Positions 11,739 to 64,000 of a stretch of 64,000 bases of DNA are shown here, piece by piece. Each line of letters starts with the position of its first letter. Position 1 is the stretch's first letter. The notes under the pieces are model-generated. The model ran no database searches. It was not told the DNA's origin and was given only the letters and a program-made list of their open reading frames with translations. The position numbers and the translations under genes were made by a program. The stretch is from assembly GCF_045679555.1 (NCBI RefSeq), contig NC_092087.1, forward strand, positions 21,071,925 through 21,135,924, given 5' to 3'. The stretch comes from Salvelinus alpinus (Eukaryota > Chordata > Actinopteri > Salmoniformes > Salmonidae).

Positions 11739-13202
11739 GCAAATCTCAGCAGCACCCACAATCCCTTGGGGCCGTGGGCTTATTTGATAGGGGCAGACAG
11801 TGTGCGACTGACACCATGGGCACTGTCTCACCCCCTCAGCCCCTTCAGCTCAGTGGCATCTGGGTTATGCACGCACAGTGTTTGTCACAGGCCAGGGCCT
11901 CCAGCAGGCCCCAGAGCAGTGTCCTAGGGTGCAGATAACCAGGCCCCACATCCCCAGCCATAACAGACATCTCAATGGGACGGTGGTGGCAGTTCAGACC
12001 CCCAGGCCCCTCTCCTCCAACCCCTGCCATGCTGCACAAAGCCGGGCTTGACTCTACCGCCCGGCTGCACACAAAAAGCTTTTCTCTCTCTCTCTCTCGA
12101 CGTTCACCAACTAGAGCTTAATCACAATCGCTTTAATTGGGTATAACCGGGTATGTCCTGTGTGTGTATTACAATGATGTACTGACAACTTTCCTCAAGG
12201 AGTATAATGTGGACCTCTCATTCACAGACATGGTGGGGGGAGAAGATACATCCCTCTCAGAATCTATAGGTTCATCCCTGTTGATTAAATGCAGAATGTG
12301 TGCTTATGAAGCCACCCGTCTGAATAGGGAGAGCATATTAGAGCAGTGAGGAAGAGTAAAAGTAAGTGATCAAAATCCATTTAATTTGGTAAACACAAAC
12401 ACTACAACGTATGAGACGTAGCGTAATAATCAAGCAATCACTTATGCATAACTAGACTTGATTCTTTTACAGTTTTTATTTGATTTATTTTAATCCACTC
12501 ATATTTGATTTATGACTACAAAATGCCACTACTGGAATGTGATATCCTGGAACAGAGGCAGCAGTCAGGAGGCTTTCCATGTAAAGCCATGGGACTGTCC
12601 CTGTCACTGAAGGCATGTCATGGGCGTCATCTCTGAGAATAAATGGAATGCTAACACTGTCCACCATGCGGCCCTTGCCTTGGACCTACTGTACTATATG
12701 TGTTTGTGTCCTAGCCTGCCTGCCTGCCTGACAGCTGTATCTCTGTATGTGGCATGGGGCTGTGCCCTGTCAGCCGTACTGTACTCTGTGTGTTCTTGTC
12801 CCAGCCTGCCTGCCTGTCAGCTGTAGCTGTGTGTTAACAGATGTTACCCTGCCCTGTGCTGGAGCTGTGTGTCTGCTATTGTGGGAGGCCATCCTCTTTT
12901 AGACAATTAACTGAGCGTTTACTGCACATGGTAATTGACATTCTAATGAAATTAGCTCAGGGACACAGACGTGTGATGATCTCGGTAGCACGGGCTGTAC
13001 TGTCATGCCCTCATTATATTCTCTACAGACCCAAGCCTATTAAAACTGATGAGTTATGGAATTGGACTGAGAGGTATCTAAATTGAAACAGACATCCGCT
13101 GCCTCAGTACCAGAACCAGAGCATGCCTGTGGTGTGTAATCATCTCCTCAAAGGACTCACTAATCAGATGAGAATGCTATAGGAACATGAGAGGAGGATG
13201 GG
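11739..13202. other. Non-coding; possible conserved element
   Basis: No gene. A (CT)n tract lies at about 12080-12098. Bases 12890-13030 contain several TAATTG/AATTAG-type homeodomain-like words and could be a conserved non-coding element; this is a guess from composition only. Confidence 0.3.
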
Positions 13203-13326
13203 CATGATTGTCATGAAGGTAACACCCAGGACATGATTGTCATAAAGGTAACACTCAGGACATGATTGTCATAAAGGTAACACCCAGAACATGATTGTCA
13301 TAAAGGTAACACCCAGGACATGATTG
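13203..13326. repeat. 29-bp minisatellite, about four units
   Basis: CATGATTGTCATAAAGGTAA recurs at 13203, 13232, 13261 and 13290, an exact 29-base period; a partial unit starts at 13319. Confidence 0.97.
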
Positions 13327-15040
13327 GCTGAACATTCTCAGCACTAAATGTACTCCTTACAGATCAGGGGTCTCAAACACCTGTTCTAAAGAACGACAGG
13401 ATGTGCAGGGGTTTGTTCCAGATCAGGACTAACAGTGGTCAAACTGTTTCCTGATTCAGTGGGCTAGAACAAAAGGACGAAAGTTGTAGACTGACCACTG
13501 CCGTATACATATTCAGTAGTGGAGTCTGGTCTAGTAGTGTGATGTTACTCTGCCTACTGGTGATGTCTGGCAACTGCCGTATGAATTACAAGTCAGCAGT
13601 GACTTGATTCTCCGCAATTGATTGTATTCTACTCATTAGGAGAAAAAAACACAATTGGTGGTAAAGCACACTCTTGATGTCATGGACAATAATCATCATG
13701 ACAATAATCATCATTCAAATAAATTGATTATTCTGTGGAGCAGATGACTTGGAGGGGGCTTGTCAGTGCAGTGTTTACGAGAGTGACCTCAGAGAGGAGA
13801 GTGGGCCAGAGTGTGAGGTCATGCTGTTTACAGCTGAGAGCAGAGCTGCAGTCAGTGGTACCAGCCTCTCCAGCGGGTCTCTCATTATGGAAACAGATGG
13901 GTGAATCAGAGTGAGAGAGACAGCTTGAGCACCTGTGTCCACTCACAATGCATCAACAACCAGAGGAGTGAGAGGAGAGGATAGATCTATTCTTTCTTTC
14001 TCATCAGGGACAATAAGGAAATATTTAAGGTTTCACAGATCAGTGACAGAAAATATCCTACACACCTATGCATTGTATCACCGCCATTCTTCAAAAGGCC
14101 CAGATTAACTGACGGTTTGGATTTTGTGTGAGGGTAGTCTCATTCCCCTGCACTGCACTGTAAGATCGGCCAAGCAAGACTAGTGTGAGGGGAAATGTCA
14201 AACTGGCCTGGGGCATCCACTTACAGAGCTGAATAGAATATCCTCTTGAGACATGGACTCTTGCAGACAGTTGATTTTAGGAATAGATAAAGAGTGGTTC
14301 TCCCTATGAGAGGTGAGAGTGGTCGACGGTTCTCATTCCCCTGGGATCACCTGTCTGTAAATTCACAAACTGTTTCTTGTTTTGGTCTCACCCCTACCTC
14401 TACCCCACCGCCGCCCAATGAAACACATCACACATGGATATCAGCTGTGAATAGCAGGCACCTGCGGGCGGTGTGTGGGTGTGTGGGTGTGTGTGTGTGT
14501 GCGTTTCTGTGTTCTCGGGTTGCTGTGTGCACATGTGTGTGTTTTGGCTGTTCCTTTGTCTCTCTATGGAAGGCAGCCCCTGCATGTCCGTGTGTGTTAT
14601 ACAAGCAAACAGACCTTTACTCCTCTCACTGTGGAGGGAATCATCTGGCTACTGCCTGGTCCAATTCTCTGGATAGAATGGGACAGGAGATATGGCCAGA
14701 GGGAATGTGATATCACACTTTCATGTAATATTACAGGACACCTCCTCTCTATTTACAGTTAAGAATGCCATCTATAGCTTCTGCACTGGTTTTATATTGT
14801 AAGTGCTTGCTTCGTCTAGTGGACACAGGCAACAACTCTGTACTCTTTATTTTTTGTTGCTAAATATGGTGACATACAGTATGTTGGTGATAACGATGGT
14901 ATTGTGTCCACCACAGCTGTGGTCTTCATAGTTGTTACCACTCAGACAGCTGTGTGTGTGTCATAAGCAACATGGTTAATTGAATATACCCCCCTCCCCC
15001 ACTGCACTCTTGTATAGCTTCAATGTGGGCCTCTAATGAA
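13327..15040. other. Non-coding, nothing recognised beyond a GT-rich patch
   Basis: A GT-rich stretch lies at about 14470-14545. AGGGGTCTCAAAC at 13366 resembles one hAT-type end, but no partner end was found. Confidence 0.4.
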
Positions 15041-15047
15041 TTATATC

Positions 15048-15393
15048 TATCAAGGCTCAGGCTAAGAGCGAGATGCAGACACAGGAGGCAGATAGTACAA
15101 GTCTTAGAGATTATTACAGGGGCAGGCAAATAGTCGTAATCCAAATCACAGTCAGGCAGGTATAGGACAGCCAGCAGGGTCAGGACAGGCAGAAAGGTCA
15201 GAACTGGGAAGACTAGGAAAACCACAAACTGGAGCACAGGGAACACGCTGGTAGGACTTGACAAGACAAACTGGCAACAGACAAATAGAAAACGCAGGTA
15301 TCAATACACAGGGATTAATGAGGGAAGATGGGAGACACCTGGTGGAAGGTGGAGACAAGCACAAAGACAGGTGAAACAGATCAGGGTGTGACA
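15048..15393 (-). mobile_element. Solo LTR with perfect 5-bp target duplication
   Basis: The segment runs from TATCAAGGCTC (TG changed to TA) to CAGGGTGTGACA and is flanked on both sides by ATATC (15043-15047 and 15394-15398). Size (346 bases), near TG...CA ends and the 5-base duplication fit a solo LTR left by recombination. The sequence resembles a widespread salmonid LTR. Orientation is uncertain. No internal region is present. Confidence 0.75.
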
Positions 15394-15894
15394 ATATCAC
15401 CCTGAAATGGATCTATCCAAATCCAGTCATCCCCTAATACACACATTAAATCATCAATATCTAGGTTTTGTCATTAGATGTTTTTATCAAACAACTTTTT
15501 GATTAAACTATTTGAAATCTTAAATACAAAATACTTTATGGTTGTCACCTCGAAATAGAATAATTGAATTCCTCCTGAAGGTCTTGTCATAATGGAGCTA
15601 TATGTTAAAGCTAGACTGCAGTGCCATACTTTGTGTCTCATCTGCAATAGATATGTTAGTGCAAAAATGCCAGTTGGACTTTACCCTGGGTGATTGTTTA
15701 GTTCAATAAGTGTTTGTCTTTACTGCGCTAGGAAACTACCATAAATTATCAGACTATACACATGAAGTCCAAAAGATTCAACAATCATGCATGTCCTTCC
15801 AGTCAGGACAATTGGAAGTGGGCAGAGATGATACAAGATTAATTTTCCATAGATGAGATAATAGATGCCTGCTCTTGAACTATTTGTTATTTAA

Positions 15895-16050
15895 ATGTTT
15901 TATTTTTTACTTATCTATTTTTACTTTACACTTATTTTTCTTCAAAACTAAATTGTTGGTTAAGGGCTTGTAAGTAAGCATTTCACTGTAAGGTCTACAC
16001 CTGTTGTATTCAGCGCATGTGACAAATAAAATGTGGATTTTATTTGATTT
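15895..16050 (+). mobile_element. LINE 3' end fragment
   Basis: TAAGCATTTCACTGTAAGGT, CTACACCTGTTGTATTC, GCGCATGTGACAAATAAAAT and TTTTATTTGATTTTA give the common salmonid LINE 3' terminus. Confidence 0.7.
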
Positions 16051-17499
16051 TACTCTCACAGTAATCAGGCCTGTTACGAGTATTCTATGATTCAGCTTTG
16101 TTTCAGATGATCCCTCGGATGTTGTTCAGAGGGCTTTGCGACATGTTCTGTACGTGCTGACTGCAAACGTGTTAAGGTTTTATGAGACTCAGAACGCACA
16201 AACAAACAGCAAGCTATTGTTGCCAGATGAGACACCGCTAGTTTGACTCAACTAAAAACTTATAGGTCCACAGCCGAGAACACATTTTCTCTCTTTTCAC
16301 TTGTTTTCTTCAGTTTCTGTCAGAATGGTGTATGGCTCTTTGGGGAAATATGCACATCCTTCTTTGCTAAAAGGAATGTAAAAATATTCAAAATAAACTA
16401 AAGAATATGAGTATGTTTGTTCCCACAGTATTTCAAATTTCAATGTTTGATATCAAAAGCAACTACACTATGGAAATCTTTCCCCAGTTTTCCTAAGCTA
16501 TATCCGTTACATTCTGATGTCAGATGTAGGTTCCAACACTAAACAATTTCCAAAAAAAGACAGTTTCAGATTTAGTACTTTTAGTAGTGTAGAATATATG
16601 GAGTAGTGTGGAATATGATGGGTGTAGACGTCTACTGTCCTCGGGAAATTGCACCCGGAGTACTGTACAGAGAAAATTAATGACCTTCAGAAACCATCCT
16701 AAATCACTCAAATCTACACCCGCTATTTCACACTATTATATAGCAATATCTTATATCTAATGTGATATTATATATTTGAATACCATTATTAGATAAAGGA
16801 TAGGAATTGGATGTTAGTGATTGATTAGTAATGCCTGCCGAGTGCCTATAAATTGGTGTGTGTCAAGCAAGATCATTGAGATGGTGGTTGCCTGTCAAGA
16901 AAAAAATCACATCTTCTAGAACTCCTGTATGCTGCCTCTATTTGGTCTTAACTGTCATATAGTTGACGTTCCACTCTCTGAACCTTCCAAATGGCGTGTA
17001 ACACTAGCATTACAGTTGATCCATTTTCCTAATTTTGGAACAACTACAGTCTAAAATGAAGTTAACAACAGAGTGGAAAACCTCAAGAAAAAGACTAAGC
17101 TTTAAGTCAGAAAGAAATTAGAGTGTTTATGAGGCGGGGATGGAGTGACTGAGCTGTCCGTCAGTCTGCCTTGGAGTATAGGTACAGCATGTATATGTAA
17201 AGTGTGTTTATGTGGTGTGCACTGCAGACCAAGCTTCTTTAGGCTGATTCTCTGTGGCTCTGTCCAGCCCTTTGCCATGTGAGTGTCAGGCTGTCTTGGA
17301 CCAGGGCCCAGGGCAGGAGGCTGGGAGCTCACCCTTTGGCGCGCCACTCCACTCCAGCACTACAACTCCAGCCTCTCTAGACCAGAGCTGTGACTCTCAC
17401 AGATTACATCAGCAGGGAGACATAGTAAAGCGTGTGTGTAGTAGTAGACTGCTACTGATGTTCCTCCAGGGCGTTGACATTCTGAGTCACAACAGCCTC
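16051..17499. other. Non-coding, nothing recognised
   Basis: Upstream flank of frmd4b. No conserved frame or repeat. Confidence 0.4.
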
Positions 17500-17698
17500 T
17501 AGATGCAGAGTGAAGTTGGTGTTTTACTCAGCAGCGTACATTCTCTTGGGCCAAGAAGACGGAGTAGTGTGCTTACCTTTCAAGCATCTCTCAAGCATCA
17601 CAGACTTTCTACTTCATCAGTAGAGAGAGACTGTGCCGGGCACCGGGTATCTCAGTCTGGTCTCTGGGAGTGAGTGAGTGAGCGGTGAAGTGACAGCC
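17500..17698 (+). promoter_or_regulatory. frmd4b: Probable 5' leader / promoter-proximal region of frmd4b
   Basis: This is the sequence immediately before the start codon. An in-frame TGA at 17675-17677 lies 21 bases upstream of the ATG, so the coding frame cannot extend further on this exon. The start context is GCCATGG, a strong Kozak match. I see no TATA box or CpG-rich island that would place the transcription start, and an upstream non-coding exon cannot be excluded. Confidence 0.4.
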
Positions 17699-63017
<45,319 letters not shown>

Positions 63018-64000
63018 GTGAGAGAAGTAACTCTTAGTCCCAATTCAGCTCCTTATCTGATTGGCTGTCCCTGATCCTACTTAACAATGGAGCTAAACAC
63101 CACTACTGTGTCATTGTGGAGAATGGATGCTCGCTGAAAAAAATGAAGCTTCTCTTTGATTTTATCGGCCACACACCATTATGACCTGTGTGTCTGACAT
63201 TCCCTTGCTGATCATGATATGTCCCAGAAGTGTTGGAAACAGTTTGATAGTTGGTGCTCACTCACTTGCAGGCCAATTAGCATGGCTGCTTGATATGGAT
63301 TATAGCGTCTGTCTGTGCAGCCAGTGGTTAGCTCATCTTACTGGCCTTAGGAATGGTTCTTCTTCTTCTCCTACTTTAACTGTCCACTGGGCTGCTCTCT
63401 TCATAGATATGGCTCATCTTGCTCCTCCTACCAGCACTCTAAGGGCTCTTGGTACAGCCCTGATGGCCAGAGGTGCTGTGCCTTTGTCCCTGCTAGCTCT
63501 TTATCCTCCACCACCTCTCCTCCTTTCCTTCCTCCTCCCCTGGCTGTGGGCTCTGGCTGGGCCCGGGGCCAGGGCAGGTGGGCCAGGGCTCCAGTCCCCT
63601 GCAGCAGCCCCACAGCTACAGAAGCCAGAGGCTTACTAAAGTCTCCTTTGCTAAGTGTAGCCCACGATAGTAGTAAGTAACCAGCTACCAGTCTGTCCTC
63701 AGCGTGACTTCATTGCTTGCTTGTTTTTTTAAAAGTGAGCTAAAACAATGTCCTGGTCTGTGCTTTGGGCTTCTCTTTTTCAATTAGTATCAAAGCTGTT
63801 TGTTTGGGCTGTCTCTCTCTCCCTCTCTATAAGGTAACTGCATGGCTTTTATGGTTGTTGTTCATTTCTGCCATCTCTTTCAGCTGCCATACCAAATTGT
63901 CATCCAGCGGTCACATTTCTCTTAAGGGGTGTGCATAGACATACACCACTTAAACTGTCAGTTACCCCTGCTGTCTCCTCTCCCTCCCCATTATCACTAT
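63018..64000 (+). other. Start of frmd4b intron 22 (runs off the window)
   Basis: Apart from the doubtful exon at 63407 I recognise nothing coding. There is pyrimidine-rich sequence at about 63476-63540 and 63812-63830. The expected last exon was looked for and not seen. Confidence 0.5.
63407..63680 (+). CDS. Possible alternative terminal exon of frmd4b
   Basis: A pyrimidine-rich tract followed by TTCATAG gives a reasonable acceptor at 63406. In the phase left by exon 22 the frame stays open for about 91 codons to TAA at 63678. The product is Ser/Pro-rich (YGSSCSSYQHSKGSWYSPDG at its start). It does not resemble the mammalian FRMD4B C-terminus, and an internal CAG|GTGGGC near 63573 could make it a cassette exon. 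Chance open reading in GC-rich intron is equally possible. Confidence 0.25.

Noticed and set aside
17678..17698. GTG start giving a seven-residue N-terminal extension of frmd4b
   Set aside because: GTG is not a normal vertebrate start, and the ATG at 17699 has a strong Kozak context and gives the expected 54-codon exon.
63181..63639. 152-codon plus-strand frame near the window end
   Set aside because: It is out of phase with exon 22, begins in intron and has a low-complexity Leu/Pro/Ala tail with no recognisable domain.

Overview
The window is vertebrate nuclear DNA from a teleost, almost certainly a salmonid (trout, salmon or char type). The basis is its repeat content: Sleeping Beauty-type Tc1 elements with IR/DR ends, several tRNA-derived SINE copies with the tail usual in salmonids, LINE copies ending in TTTGATTTGATTT, long CA/GT microsatellites and many hAT-like miniature elements. 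No prokaryotic gene, operon, CRISPR array or authentic RNA gene was seen. The species cannot be fixed from the sequence alone.

One host gene is present, on the + strand: frmd4b (FERM domain containing 4B, also called GRSP1). I place 22 coding exons from the start codon at 17699 to 63017, all with AG/GT splice sites and phases that join without a break into 981 complete codons. The 54-residue first exon, the FERM domain (about residues 59-361), the coiled-coil and CUPID-type region that binds cytohesins in this family (about 380-580) and the Ser/Tyr-rich C-terminal tail all agree with FRMD4B as I remember it rather than FRMD4A. The last coding exon (about 50 residues in mammals) is not recognised and probably lies past base 64000; a weak alternative terminal exon is noted at 63407-63680. 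Salmonids carry extra genome-duplication copies, so which frmd4b copy this is cannot be told here.

Region by region: 1-17.5 kb is upstream DNA with no recognisable gene, holding microsatellites, minisatellites (52 bp and 29 bp units), a TIR element with a nested SINE, two hAT-like MITEs with 8-bp target duplications, a solo LTR with a 5-bp target duplication and a truncated Tc1 copy. 17.7-24.3 kb has exons 1-5; intron 1 holds a 1.45-kb hAT-like element. 24.3-32.6 kb (intron 5) is a transposon graveyard: two LINE copies, an LTR-type insertion inside one of them, and a Tc1-like copy broken by a LINE and by a solo LTR, then fused to a second Tc1. 32.6-33.2 kb has exon 6 and a 23-nt microexon 7. 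33.2-47.0 kb (intron 7) holds a foldback element, a hAT-like element with a perfect 8-bp target duplication, a TTAA-flanked piggyBac-like element, a dead Sleeping Beauty-type Tc1 and a 1.6-kb minisatellite of 19-bp units. 47.0-63.0 kb has exons 8-22; intron 20 is almost wholly a TIR element carrying a nested, apparently intact Tc1 element with a 341-residue transposase.

I did not find a new biological system. The points most worth a second look are the intact Tc1 transposase, the transposon lying a few bases from the exon 20 donor, the multi-level nested insertions with readable target duplications, and the higher-order structure of the 19-bp array.
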